This document shows, piece after piece, positions 45,428 through 55,260 of a stretch of DNA of 64,000 nucleotides. Each line of letters begins with the position of its first letter. The first letter of the stretch is position 1. Made by a program: the position numbers and the translations under genes. The notes beneath the pieces were generated by a model. The model ran no database searches, had not been told where the DNA came from, and saw nothing but the letters and a program-made list of their open reading frames with translations. The stretch is from Saturnia japonica (taxonomy: Eukaryota; Arthropoda; Insecta; Lepidoptera; Saturniidae), in NCBI GenBank assembly GCA_033032175.1, contig CM065312.1, positions 1,550,001 to 1,614,000 on the forward strand, written 5' to 3'.

Positions 45428-45890
45428 TGAACACTGAGCGACGATTTTCCACACTCGGTTTTACAAGTCAGATGTATGGTCGCACATGGAATATTGTTCG
45501 AACATTTGGGACGGATCTGCAAAGTCTTCGATACCCCAGACAGGTTGCAGAGACAAGTTTACAGACGTTACTAAGTATTTCGAGCTACTTCAGCTTCATA
45601 GGGATAGTGTATCGTTGAGCATGTTCTACCGTCTGTATCATGGTGAGTGTTCTGAAGAACTGTTCAATCTAATTCCCTCCTGTCCTTTCCAGATCAGAAC
45701 CACACGCGCTGAGCTTCGGAGTTAGTTTTATGGTAATCTCTATATCGGCATGAACTAAAAAGTTATCTGTCTCATCTTTGTCGTACTGTAAAGCTGTGGA
45801 ACCTTCTCATGGTCAATATGTTCCCTCCTTCTTTCGATATCAGGTCTTTGAAGCGTAACGTGAAGAGATGTTTATACAGGATAACATGAT
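45428..45890 (+). pseudogene. Jockey-like LINE ORF2 C-terminus
   Basis: The best frame (45486-45725) reads MEYCSNIWDGSAKSS and HRDSVSLSMFYRLYHGECSE, ELFNLIP..PF..RTTRAE. This is the classic C-terminal region after the RT domain in jockey-like ORF2 ('H.EYCSH.WDG...', 'R.VASL.VFYR.YHGECSEELF'). Downstream TTTGAAGCGTAACGTGAAGA (about 45850) encodes the SLKRNVKR.LY terminus. Several stops and shifts; 5' part absent. Confidence 0.7.
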
Positions 45891-46239
45891 AGCGAATTTT
45901 TTCTTTATAGTTGGATGGTCAATTTACTCTACTGTTCCTGATGGTACGCAAAGTACAGTCCTAACAACGACGACCACCGACGGTCGGTGCTGTCATGCCG
46001 GCCTCCATTCATTTAACTGGACATGCACAGGGTGATCCCGAGTTACTATGACGGACTTTTCACCACATGCATGTTGGTCGCGACCCAGTTGGGCAAAACA
46101 ACCCTACCACCCCACTATCGCCATTTCCTCGTTCGTAGCTCAGCCGGGTGCATCACGTGCAGGTGAGGTTGGCTTGGACACCCCTTTTTTGGGTTGTTGG
46201 TCTCTTGGAGGTCGCCGTTGTTTTTGGACACCTTACCAT
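45891..46239. other. No recognised gene
   Basis: More GC-rich than its surroundings. Frames at 46048-46287 (plus) and 46115-46315 (minus) have no domain that I recognise. It ends at the hAT target-site duplication. Confidence 0.3.
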
Positions 46240-46247
46240 GCCACGAC

Positions 46248-46420
46248 CATAGATGTGACTTATTTAAGATACAAGTATCTGAAATAGATACAAGATACAA
46301 AATACGTATTTTCATCTTGTATCTAAAATACTTTTTTTTAATTCATTTTGCATCTTGTAGTTAAATACCTTTTGTTTGGTATCTTAGTATTTTGTAAATA
46401 CTTTATTTGCTAAAATAATT
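46248..46420 (+). repeat. hAT left subterminal GATAC/AAATAC array
   Basis: Repeats of the words AGATACAA, GTATCTGAAATA and AAAATAC occur in both orientations. Such subterminal repeats are known hAT transposase-binding features in other elements; that role here is inference. Confidence 0.6.
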
Positions 46421-46450
46421 TTAGTAGTATTTGTCTATGTATATGTGGAC

Positions 46451-46968
46451 TGGTCAAAGCCAATAGCAGAATGTATTCAAAGCCTGCAAGAGGGAAAAAT
46501 CACTTATTATGGTTGTCTGTTTACCTGAGCTAATAAGGATTAAACATATCGTCAAATATCTTAGGATGGAAAAACTAAAATACTGCAGCTCTCTACTAGA
46601 TGTCATTTAAGAAAACCTAAATAGACGTTTTAAAAAGTTATTGCAGTTAAAGCCTGTGCAGCAAACGTTTAGAATATGTAGAAAAACTTATACTGACTAA
46701 AACACGAAATATTGATCGATTTGAAAAACAAAAATCGGAGGATTTAGACAATATTAAAGTTGATATGACAAAAAAGTCAAAAGAAGAATCTTAATACATG
46801 TTTTTAGAGGATACCGATTCCTCTATTACAAGTGGCAAAAACACAGGGTCTACTGGCAGCATCGCTGACTAAGAAACACAGCAATACCTAAATAAATATA
46901 GTCGAAGAAAAATGAATGATAAAATGTTTGAAGAACTGGTTTTACTTAAGTCGCAATTAGAATCATAA
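46451..46968 (+). pseudogene. hAT transposase remnant
   Basis: The frame starting 46451 reads WSKPIAECIQSLQEGKITYY and GCL, then after an extra T in 46518-46522 PELIRIKHIVKYLRMEKLKY. It corresponds to the '(P)(I/L)A..L..LQ.......G.LLP.L..L...L' block of hAT transposases of the zinc-finger BED type. A TAA at 46608 and further stops follow; an acidic segment (KSEDLDNIKVDMTKKSKEES) lies near 46740-46790. The N-terminal BED finger and the C-terminal dimerisation domain are missing. Internally deleted and dead. Confidence 0.6.
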
Positions 46969-46984
46969 AAATATAATATTTTTC

Positions 46985-47183
46985 ACAGTTCAACGCGATC
47001 TATTCGTAAATTCAATAAAATGTAGTTTTCATAAAAAGTATTTTAAAAATACGTATTTTGTATCTAGTATTTCAGATTCTATTGTATAAAGTATTTTGTA
47101 TCTGGTATCTGAAATACTTAATTTAAAAGTATCTTGCATTTTGTATTCCAGATACTTTGTATAGGGTATCTTGTACATCTCTG
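46985..47183 (-). repeat. hAT right subterminal GATAC/AAATAC array
   Basis: Mirror of the left array: minus strand GATACCCTATACAAAGTATC, TGGAATACAAAATGCAAGAT, then GAAATACTAGATACAAAATA and more. It is longer than the left array. Confidence 0.6.
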
Positions 47184-47266
47184 GCCACGACAAAAATATT
47201 TGTAGGTAAAAGTATATTAATGTAATAAATAATTTATTCAAAAAGTTTCTTTTTTACTTCCAGCTG

Positions 47267-47306
47267 GAATTGATTAACAGTTGTTAAGTCTTTCTGCAAC
47301 AAACTA
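47267..47306. repeat. Single arm of foldback family 2
   Basis: CAGCTGGAATTGATTAACAG, TTGTTAAGTCTTTCTGCAAC, AAAC resembles one arm of the hairpin element at 61052-61277 (minus strand of its right arm: GAAACAGATTAACAGTTGTT, CGACTTTCTGCAACAAAAAA). No second arm here. Confidence 0.45.
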
Positions 47307-48316
47307 TAATTTTTTCGAAAATCTTTATATCAATTATCTACGATCGATGGATTTCTGCAAAATAACACCTACGTCAATCAAATATTAGTTACAATACCTA
47401 ACTCATATACGGCATCCCGTCGGCACTAAAAGGTTAATTTGTACTGTAAATATTTATTTGGTAAAAATGTTGCTTTTCTTCCGCTCTGTGTTATTAGAAT
47501 TTCAGTGTGTTTTATAAAATGTATCTCAGTGTACGCTCGTCCTTAGTACATGTAAGACAAATATCTTAGTCATTCGGCTGTTTATATTTGTTATTTTATT
47601 TTTGGCTCGTGACGTCTTTAAAACCGAAATTACGAGTTATGATCAATGTTTTCTATACGGTTCGCTAAATACACTTGTTTCCATTTTTGTCGATCGTTTC
47701 TATTGATTTATTTTTCTTTTCAGTTAAATTTTTTTGGTACGAATATTAATTTTAATATATTTTACTTCTAAGTATTATAAGTAAACAATTAAAATATATT
47801 TATACTACGTACGATTTATTTTGTTCGGTAGCAAAGATAGAATATTTATATTTACCATGAACGCACAAAAAAGTATTTTATATGTTCATGACATTTACTA
47901 CGAGTTTTGTAAATGTTCCATCTAGTGACAGTTTATTGAACTACTTATTGAATAGATAGTTGTTTTGTCACAAATGTATTCAGAAATTCATGATGAGATA
48001 AACTTACTTTAAGCTACAATTATCTTTATGAAATCAATAGCTAATGAGCAGTTATTGAAGAACCTCAGAAACAGGGCATAAGACTGTCAAATAATGTTAT
48101 AACTTTAAAATTATTAAGTAATATAACTTATTTCATAGTCATTTAAGTTGTAGTATTTAAGTTAATCATTGCAATACGAATTCCATATTATGTTTATAAT
48201 ACAAGTATAGTTATGCATTGCTTAGGTTGCTTGAATCGTACAGTGATTTAAAAAAATTCTTTGTAGGTTTAGCGTTTAGCCAGAGTTTTACTTAATGTTA
48301 AGTGACGAATAAAGGT
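47307..48316. other. No gene seen
   Basis: AT-rich with no conserved frame. Confidence 0.3.
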
Positions 48317-48477
48317 TGTAACACGCTTATCCTAGTGTGAGGACACTAGCTCTCAAGTACTGCTGCCAAAACGTGATTGTGAATACGTGCTTTGCGACAG
48401 ATTTTCAACTAGAGGGTAGCTAGCCAGGCGGGCATTAGAAGAAGCTTTACCACCATGATATGGTTTTCTTAACATTT
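48317..48477 (-). repeat. SINE-A body fragment
   Basis: The minus strand contains CATGGTGGTAAAGCTTCTTC, GCCCGCCTGGCTAGCTACCC, GTTGAAAATCTGTCGCAAAG, the body of SINE-A without a recognisable head. Confidence 0.55.
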
Positions 48478-49075
48478 CCAAAAAGCTAGCGTCAAAAAGC
48501 TCTGTGCTGAACAGAGAGAAGCGGTACTTCACCCCGAGCCCCGGGGCAAAGACTGCAGTTGTACAAAGGGTAAATTCGTCCCCATATGGAGTACTGCTGT
48601 CACCTTTAGGCAGGAACACCTGGATACAAGCTTGGCCCATTTGACTCGGCTTAAAGACGTGCTGTGAAAGTTGTTAACGATCCCACGCTCACAAACGGTA
48701 CCAAACCTAAGTCTAAGGGGAGACCTTGCCTCCTTGTGTGTGTTCTCTACCGCATGTATAATGGGTTGTGCTCCAAGGTATTGTTCGACATGATGGTAAC
48801 TGCTATTTTCCACCATCGCTCTTCTCGACATAGGCAGGGAGTTCATCCTCGAACCTTGGAACCTAAATGGCCACGGATAGTCCGGTTTCAAGGAAATGAG
48901 ATTTTCCCAGGAGACTACAGTAAGCAGTTCTTTAACAGGGGAGTGAACAGGATTTCTCAAAGGATCGGCAACGCGCATGTGATGCTTCTAGTGATTCAAG
49001 CGTCCATAGGCTGCGGTGACCGCTTACCATCGAGCGGACCGCATGCTTGTTTGCCAAAATGATGGTATAAAAAAA
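48478..49075 (+). pseudogene. Jockey-like LINE ORF2 C-terminus and 3' tail
   Basis: Shifting plus-strand frames carry KSSVLNREKRYFTP, RVNSSPYGVLLS region, KVVNDPTLTN, LLVCVLYRMYNGLCSKVLFD, FHHRSSRHRQGVHPRTLEP and RGVNRISQR. Together these follow the order known for jockey-like ORF2 ends ('VLN.ARR+FTP', 'RAV.IV.DP.LT', 'L.VFYR.Y.GECSEELF', 'HHRT.R....HP..L', 'F..GV...L..R'). The tail GCGTCCATAGGCTGCGGTGA, CCGCTTACCATCGAGCGGAC, CGCATGCTTGTTTGCC is shared with SINE/LINE composites at 32660 and 63450. Many frameshifts. Confidence 0.7.
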
Positions 49076-49502
49076 TATTCTTTGGGAACTATCCTTTGTC
49101 CATCGTGGAACATTTACAATCTAGTATTATTATCAAATTGGTTATGTTCTGCGAAAGGAATATTATGAAAAGTAAAAACAATTAGGTACAAAAGTTTTAC
49201 AGGGATAGGTGGAAACATCGTTCCACTTATTCTACCTATCCCAATAGATACTGCGACTGATCATATTGATGTGGTAAACACACACACATAACTCAGTTTT
49301 TACAACCAACCTAAACAAGTAACAGGCTGGTTAGAGTGGTAGAACCTTAGCTTAGATCGGCAAAGACGAGAACAAAAACGGAATACACAGTATAAGTATT
49401 ATTTTTATTGATTTTCGTTTTACGAGTTATATCCAGGAACAATACACGTAACCACAATTAAAAAAGTATTGTAAACATTAAATTACTTTTTAAAACTATA
49501 CA
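49076..49502. other. No gene seen
   Basis: AT-rich flank of the BEL/Pao insertion. Nothing recognised. Confidence 0.35.
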
Positions 49503-49507
49503 TTTTG
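49503..49507. repeat. BEL/Pao target-site duplication, left
   Basis: TTTTG directly before the 5' LTR; the identical TTTTG follows the 3' LTR at 55497-55501. Confidence 0.8.
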
Positions 49508-49743
49508 TGTCCGAGTTTCATATTGTATGTAATAGATGGCGCTACGGTTTATTTAGATCGCGCTCACGGTAGCCTTTCTTGGTAATGTATGGCTCCGACC
49601 GACAGTACGTAATGTTGTTGTTTTCAAAGATAATATTGTATCCTTCTCAATTAACTGTATAGTACGAAAATATAAAAGTGAAAGTAAAGTGAAGTGTTTT
49701 AGTTAGTGTTCTGTGAGTCCCTACGAAGTAGAAAATTTGTACA
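49508..49743 (+). repeat. BEL/Pao 5' LTR
   Basis: Begins TGTCCGAGTTTCATATTG and ends AGAAAATTTGTACA. 234 of 236 positions match the 3' LTR. No clear TATAAA; ACGAAAATATAAAAGTGAAA at 49665-49684 is a candidate promoter region. Confidence 0.92.
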
Positions 49744-49744
49744 A

Positions 49745-49760
49745 TGGTGCCGAAACGCGG
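49745..49760 (+). other. BEL/Pao primer-binding site
   Basis: TGGTGCCGAAACGCGG starts one base after the LTR. TGG at the start complements the CCA of a tRNA 3' end, as usual for first-strand primers. I do not assign the tRNA. Confidence 0.75.
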
Positions 49761-49836
49761 AATGGACTTCTTTGCTTTTAGTCTTAAATTGATAATTTGT
49801 ATTTTGAAGTTAACATTTGAGTGATTTTAAACAAAT

Positions 49837-49946
49837 ATGGCTGCGAAGATAATTAAAAGCCAAACAGAATTATCTTTAAGATTAAAAAAGGCGCAAGAGA
49901 ACTTTAATAAGAGCCCCAAAATAAGAATAACTAAACACTATAGAAA
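49837..49946 (+). pseudogene. Gag N-terminus, out of frame with the rest
   Basis: ATG 49837 opens a frame with SQTELSLRLKKAQENF, which matches the usual start of BEL/Pao Gag ('..SQ..L..RL..A..NF.K.P..R.T..Y...R...LEELW..F'). The match breaks at the CACTATAG of 49939-49946, and the remainder continues in the frame of the next entry. The frame change is equivalent to loss of two bases, most simply one TA from a short TA run. So the true start of gag is probably 49837. Confidence 0.65.
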
Positions 49947-49960
49947 CACGGATTACTTCA

Positions 49961-52900
49961 TTGGAAGAGTTATATAAAGAATTTAAGAATAATCACAGAG
50001 AATTAATTCAAGTAGCTACACCTGAACAATTAGATGTTTTACTATATTTTAAAGATGATCATTATGATAAATTTGATGAATTATATACAGAATATATGTC
50101 TGAACTTAAGGAAAAGCTTGAAGAAATTTTAGAAAAACCCAAATCAGAGAGTGTAAGTCCACAGAATATATATGATGATGTTAAACTTCCAAGAATACAG
50201 CTACCATGCTTTAGTGGTAAATATGAGGAGTGGCAGACATTTTACGATATGTTTGTATCACTAATTCACAGAAACGAGAAATTATCAGCAGTGCAAAAAT
50301 TACATTATTTGAAGAGCAGCATATCAGGAGAACCTGAAAGCTTGCTACGTAATTTTGCAACTACCGATCAAAATTGTGAAGAGGCTTGGAAACAGTTAAC
50401 AAAGCGTTACAATAACAAACGTTATAATAGTAATGCAGTACTAAAGATATTATTTTCACAAAAACAAATACTGAACGAATCCTCGCATGCTATTAAGCAA
50501 ATACTCGACACAACTACGTCTTCATTAAAAGCATTAAATAATATGGGAATACCTACTAAATCATGGGATGCTATCGTAATTTATTTAGTAGTTACAAAGC
50601 TGGATGTAGAATCTCACAAGCTATGGGAAAATCATATAAGCTCCATGAGTGATGAATTGCCTACACGGTCACAATTAATGGATTTCCTTGAAGGGAGGTT
50701 TAGAAGCTTAGAGATGATTGATTCTGGAAAACAGTTAGCCAAGGCAAGTTTACAACCTAAAAAGCAAGTACCTAAAACTAGAGCTTTTCATACAGCTGTT
50801 CAACAAGTCAATAAGAAGACCGATGTTTTATGTCCTTTGTGTGGCGAGAATCATTATATAAATTTGTGTAAACTGTTCACGATAAAAACGATACAGCAAA
50901 GAAGAGATTTGGTGCAAACTAAAGGACTTTGCTTCAATTGTTTACAACCTAGTCATGTAGTAAGCAAATGTAGACAACCGATGTCCTGCAAAAAGTGTGG
51001 AAGAAGACACAATACGATGTTGCATTTTGAGAAGGAAGGATTCACAGAAAACACTAGTAGTATACAAGGAGAAAACAAACAAGGAAAGGAGAACACAAAT
51101 GCGTCTACAGTAGAACAAAGAATTATAACGAATTTTGCAAAGCGTGAAAGTAAAAGTTACAACGTTCTTCTGGCGACTACACTACTTAAGGCTCGTTCAA
51201 ATAACGGGAATAGAATTTTAATACGTGCTTTATTAGACCAAGGCTCACAAGGCTCTTTTGTAACGGAAGCAACCGCTCAGTTGTTAGGTCTTAAGCGAAA
51301 ATCTATTAATGGTTTTGTATCAGGTCTGGGAGATGGTCAAATGCGTGTTAAATATTTAGTTACTTTATGTTTACAGTCGCGTCATAATCCAGAAATTTCT
51401 ATTAAAGTAAGTGCGTACGTATTAAGATCACTTACATCTATGCTTCCATGTGTCAGAATAGACTCACCTGATTGGCAAGAACTTGAGAGTGTAGAGCTCG
51501 CTGATCCAGGTTATACAACACCAGGTAAGATTGGCGTGTTATTAGGGGCTGAAGTCTATTCTGAGATTTTGTTGAAAGGTATGATGAGACAACCCAAAGG
51601 AAATCTTATTGTGCAAAATACAACCTTTGGATGGGTTTTATCAGGAAGATTATCTGATTCATCATCGGGTAATAATTCAATTACAAGTTTCCATTTGCAG
51701 GTTACAAAGGAAGATGATTATCTTAAACGTTTTTGGGAATTGGAAGCTGAACCAGATAGAATTCATAGGAAATTTACAGTAGAAGAACAGATGTGTGAAA
51801 ATTTATTCGATGCTACGACAGTTAGAAATAATGATGGAAGGTTCATTGTTACATTACCTTTTAAAGATGAAGAGCCTAAATGTCAGTATGGGGAATCAAA
51901 GGACATAGCAATGAAAAAACTATTGGCTTTAGAGAAAAAACTAAAGAATGATACTAAGCTTTATGAAGAATACAGGAAGGTTTTACAGGAGTATTTGTCT
52001 CTTGGACATATGTCTCTGATAGACAAAGATGATGTGGATGATTCGAAAGCTGTTTATCTCCCACATCACGCGGTCGTGAGGGAAGATAAGGAAACCACAA
52101 AGGTTCGGGTGGTTTTTAATGCATCTAGCAAAGGTGTAAATGACGTGTCGCTAAATGATGATCTTATGGTTGGACCAAAGATCCAACAAGATTTGAGACA
52201 TATTTTAATGAGGTGGCGAACTCATCCTATTTGCATTGTTGCTGATCTCGTCAAAATGTATAGGCAAGTGCTTATAAATCCTTCACAGACTGATTTTCAA
52301 AGAATTCTTTGGAGATCACACTCAAATATGCCTATCGAGCATTATAAATTACTTACATTGACGTTCGGAACAGCTTGTGCACCGTATCTTGCTGTTAAAA
52401 CTTTGCAGAGGTTGGCTGAATATGAGAAACATAATTTTCCAGTGGCTTCAGAAGTTACGCAGAATGATTATTATGTTGATGATCTGATGACAGGATGTGA
52501 CTCAAAAGAAGAGGCCAAAATAATTTATGATGAAATGAATGCTTTAATGTCGTCTGGTGGATTCAAGCTTCAGAAGTGGAGTAGTAATAGTAAAGATCTA
52601 CTGAAATATATCGGAGATGACAGTAACAAAGGGGAAAAGTGTCTACCTATTAAAATTGATAATATGGTAAAAGTGCTCGGAATTAGTTGGAACAGGGAAT
52701 CAGACAATTTCGAGTACACTGTTTCTTTACCGGAAGTCAAATACCCAATCACAAAAAGACAAGTTTTGTCAAATATCGCTCGTTTATACGACCCTATGGG
52801 ATGGATTTCACCTATTGTGATTGTGGCCAAGATTTTCATTCAGGAAATTTGGAGGGCACATTTGGATTGGGATGATCCTTTAACTGACGAATTGCATGAA

Positions 52901-53356
52901 ATGTGGCTTAGATTTCGGAAGGAGGTGGTTGAAATTCAGCTAATTCAGATACCTAGATGGATTTATTGCACCAGTAAGAGCCAGGTTGAACTACACGCTT
53001 TCTCAGACGCGTCTCGAGCAGCTTACGCCGCAGCTGTTTTTATTCGGGTTGTTGCTGAGGATAAATTGATTCATGTGAGATTATTGTCAGCTAAAACAAA
53101 AGTTACTCCTATAGAAAAGGAAATCTCAATTCCACGTTTGGAATTATGTGGTGCAGTGCTTGCAGCAAAATTGTTGAACGAAATATCTCAGGTCATGAAA
53201 ATTTCAAAAGAAAATCTTTATGGGTGGACTGATTCCACAATTGTATTAGCTTGGTTAAAAGGTGGAGCTAGTAAATGGACAACTTTTGTAAGTAATAGGG
53301 TCTCGAAAATTCTTTCCATAACGGACTATAATCAATGGGGGACATGTCTCAACTGA
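49961..53356 (+). CDS. BEL/Pao Gag-protease-RT-RNase H polyprotein segment
   Basis: The open frame carries 1131 codons. The first codon shown is TTG, so 49961 is just the edge of the open frame and not a real start. Domains in order: Gag DUF1759-like region (CFSGKYEEWQTFYDMF at 83-98); a CCHC zinc knuckle (CFNCLQPSHVVSKC, 324-337) followed by CKKCGRRHNTMLH (343-355); an aspartic protease of retropepsin type (ALLDQGSQGSF at 423-433); reverse transcriptase (VRVVFNASSKG at 716-725, ADLVKMYRQV, and the YVDD active site at 838-841); an RNase H-like region (HAFSDASRAAYAAAV at 1012-1026, YGWTDSTIVLAWL at 1087-1099). It should copy element RNA into DNA in cytoplasmic particles. It ends prematurely because of an extra G in the five-G run at 53337-53341. 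Confidence 0.9.
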   Translation: MEELYKEFKNNHRELIQVATPEQLDVLLYFKDDHYDKFDELYTEYMSELKEKLEEILEKPKSESVSPQNIYDDVKLPRIQLPCFSGKYEEWQTFYDMFVSLIHRNEKLSAVQKLHYLKSSISGEPESLLRNFATTDQNCEEAWKQLTKRYNNKRYNSNAVLKILFSQKQILNESSHAIKQILDTTTSSLKALNNMGIPTKSWDAIVIYLVVTKLDVESHKLWENHISSMSDELPTRSQLMDFLEGRFRSLEMIDSGKQLAKASLQPKKQVPKTRAFHTAVQQVNKKTDVLCPLCGENHYINLCKLFTIKTIQQRRDLVQTKGLCFNCLQPSHVVSKCRQPMSCKKCGRRHNTMLHFEKEGFTENTSSIQGENKQGKENTNASTVEQRIITNFAKRESKSYNVLLATTLLKARSNNGNRILIRALLDQGSQGSFVTEATAQLLGLKRKSINGFVSGLGDGQMRVKYLVTLCLQSRHNPEISIKVSAYVLRSLTSMLPCVRIDSPDWQELESVELADPGYTTPGKIGVLLGAEVYSEILLKGMMRQPKGNLIVQNTTFGWVLSGRLSDSSSGNNSITSFHLQVTKEDDYLKRFWELEAEPDRIHRKFTVEEQMCENLFDATTVRNNDGRFIVTLPFKDEEPKCQYGESKDIAMKKLLALEKKLKNDTKLYEEYRKVLQEYLSLGHMSLIDKDDVDDSKAVYLPHHAVVREDKETTKVRVVFNASSKGVNDVSLNDDLMVGPKIQQDLRHILMRWRTHPICIVADLVKMYRQVLINPSQTDFQRILWRSHSNMPIEHYKLLTLTFGTACAPYLAVKTLQRLAEYEKHNFPVASEVTQNDYYVDDLMTGCDSKEEAKIIYDEMNALMSSGGFKLQKWSSNSKDLLKYIGDDSNKGEKCLPIKIDNMVKVLGISWNRESDNFEYTVSLPEVKYPITKRQVLSNIARLYDPMGWISPIVIVAKIFIQEIWRAHLDWDDPLTDELHEMWLRFRKEVVEIQLIQIPRWIYCTSKSQVELHAFSDASRAAYAAAVFIRVVAEDKLIHVRLLSAKTKVTPIEKEISIPRLELCGAVLAAKLLNEISQVMKISKENLYGWTDSTIVLAWLKGGASKWTTFVSNRVSKILSITDYNQWGTCLN

Positions 53357-55016
53357 CACAAACCCATCAGATTGTGCGTCAAGAGGATTGAGTCCTACAG
53401 AATTACTTTCACATTCCCTATGGTGGGATGGACCAGAATGGTTAAAGAAGTCTAACATAGATTTACAGAATAAAGAGATAGAAGATACACACGAAGAGAA
53501 AAGGATACTTTCAATGAAAATAACTGAAAATAAAGACGAAGATTTTGAATGGTTGAGATTTTCTAATCTAACAAAGATGCTGAAAGTAATATCATATTGT
53601 AGAAGATTTTTGATAACAAAGGAAGAAAGACAAAATTTACCAAAGTATGTAACAGTACAAGAAATGAACAACACATTAGAGAATTGTATAAAACAAGTTC
53701 AAAAATTTGCCTTTGCAGAAGAAATCATGTGTTTAAGGAACCGAAGAGAAATACCAAAAGGGAGTGTACTCAAAACTCTATGTCCGATTTTGGATCTAAA
53801 TGACTTATTAAAAGTCGGTGGACGAATTGATTTGGCCCACGTAAGCTATGACACACGGCATCCGTATATTTTACCTACTAAGTCTCACCTAACACAGTTA
53901 TTAATATCGGATGCTCACGACAAAACACTTCACGGTGGACCGCAACTCATGTTGAATTATCTACGTTCAAAATTTTGGATCTTACGGGCTAGAGAGCAAG
54001 TCAAAAAATACTACCGGAATTGTATCACATGTTTAAGATATTCCAAAGCAGCTAGAGTACAATTGATGGGACAACTTCCAGATGCAAGGTTGAAGCCATG
54101 TAAGCCATTTAAGGCAACCGGAGTTGACTATGCTGGGCCGTTTAGCATTAAATTTTCGCCAGGACGTGGTGCAAAGACCTACAAAGGTTACATTTGTTTA
54201 TTTGTATGTATGGTGACACGCGCTATCCATATTGAAGCTGTGACTGATTTAACAGCAAAGGGTTTTATCGCCGCATTTAGACGATTTACGTCTAGACGTG
54301 GACACTGTCAAGATCTTTACAGCGATAACGGCACTAATTTTGTTGGTGCAGATAAACAATTACGTGAAATGTTTGATCGCGCTAAATCAAATTTGCCTAA
54401 CGAAATAGCTGAATTACTTACACTACAATCTACTACTTGGCATTTTATACCGCCACAAGCACCTAATTTTGGAGGTCTTTGGGAAGCCGGAGTTCGTTGT
54501 GCTAAAAACCATTTAAAGAAGGTCATAGGCGATAGTGTTCTTACATATGAAGAATTAGTTACAATATTATCGCAAATCGAAGCATGTTTAAATTCACGGC
54601 CTATTTCTGTTATTAGTAGTGAAGCAGATGACCCTCTCCCACTGACCCCAGGTCACTTTTTAATTGGAGAACCTATTTTAAACGTTAGTGATGAAAGTTA
54701 TATACATGATAATGTTAATAAATTAGAGAGATGGAATTTAATTCAAAAAATTGTTTCTGATTTTTGGCAAAGGTGGTCGAAAGAATATTTATTAAATTTA
54801 AATCAAAGGTATAAATGGAATTCAATATTACAAGAACCTAATATTAATGATATATGCATTGTTAGAGATCATAATGTACCGCCTTCTAAATGGATACTTG
54901 GTAAAATTGTTAATAAGCATGTAGGACCTGATAATGTAACGCGTGTAGTAACTATTAAATGCAAGAATACCTTCATTAAAAGACCATTGAGTAAAATAAG
55001 CATTCTAGATAAATAA
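53341..55016 (+). CDS. BEL/Pao integrase segment (after frameshift)
   Basis: Continuation of the polyprotein one base out of frame. The continuous frame is recognisable from about 53341; the open frame proper includes 53388-55016. TNPSDCASRGLSP and LWWDGPEWL link RNase H to integrase. The integrase has an H2C2 zinc-binding module (H177, H182, C212, C215 counting from 53388) and a DDE core: D248 in DYAGPF, D313 in YSDNGTNF and E366 in GGLWEAGVR, 52 residues after the second D. A DUF5641-like C-terminal domain (DICIVRDHNVPPSKWILGKI) ends it. It joins cDNA to the host chromosome. No other stop or shift seen. Confidence 0.9.
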
Positions 55017-55260
55017 TTGTATTGCATTATATTTGATTGTATATCGTCAGGGTGGGCGGCATTGCCATGAATCTAAGTTTAAATTTGAGATTTAAAATTA
55101 AAACGTTTTATATACTTCTGTTTTAAGTACTAACATTTTGTATAGAGGCAATATTTATGTATGATTATGTCGGTCGGTGGTTAGAATTTTTTTATTATTT
55201 TTTTTTATGTTTACTGATTTGATGTCTAATTTTGAAAGGACTAGTCCTTGGTGGGCGGAA
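55017..55260 (+). other. BEL/Pao 3' untranslated region and polypurine tract
   Basis: GGTGGGCGGAA (55250-55260) abuts the 3' LTR and is the likely plus-strand primer. A near copy, GGTGGGCGGCAT, lies at 55051-55062. A perfect 14-bp palindrome, AAGGACTAGTCCTT, is at 55236-55249. Confidence 0.6.

Larger units (their letters stand above)
46248..47183 (+). mobile_element. hAT-superfamily element with perfect 8-bp TSD (936 bp)
   Basis: GCCACGAC stands directly on both sides (46240-46247 and 47184-47191), the 8-bp duplication expected of a hAT insertion. The ends are inverted: left CATAGATGTGACTTATTTAA, right (minus) CAGAGATGTACAAGATACCC, with the CAGAGATG hAT terminus on the right. Both flanks carry dense GATAC/GTATC and AAATAC words over roughly 46260-46420 and 46985-47175. 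The interior holds a decayed transposase. The element is too short to be autonomous. Confidence 0.85.

Noticed and set aside
48529..48978. Minus-strand gene of 149 codons
   Set aside because: It is the antisense shadow of the jockey-like LINE remnant that reads on the plus strand.
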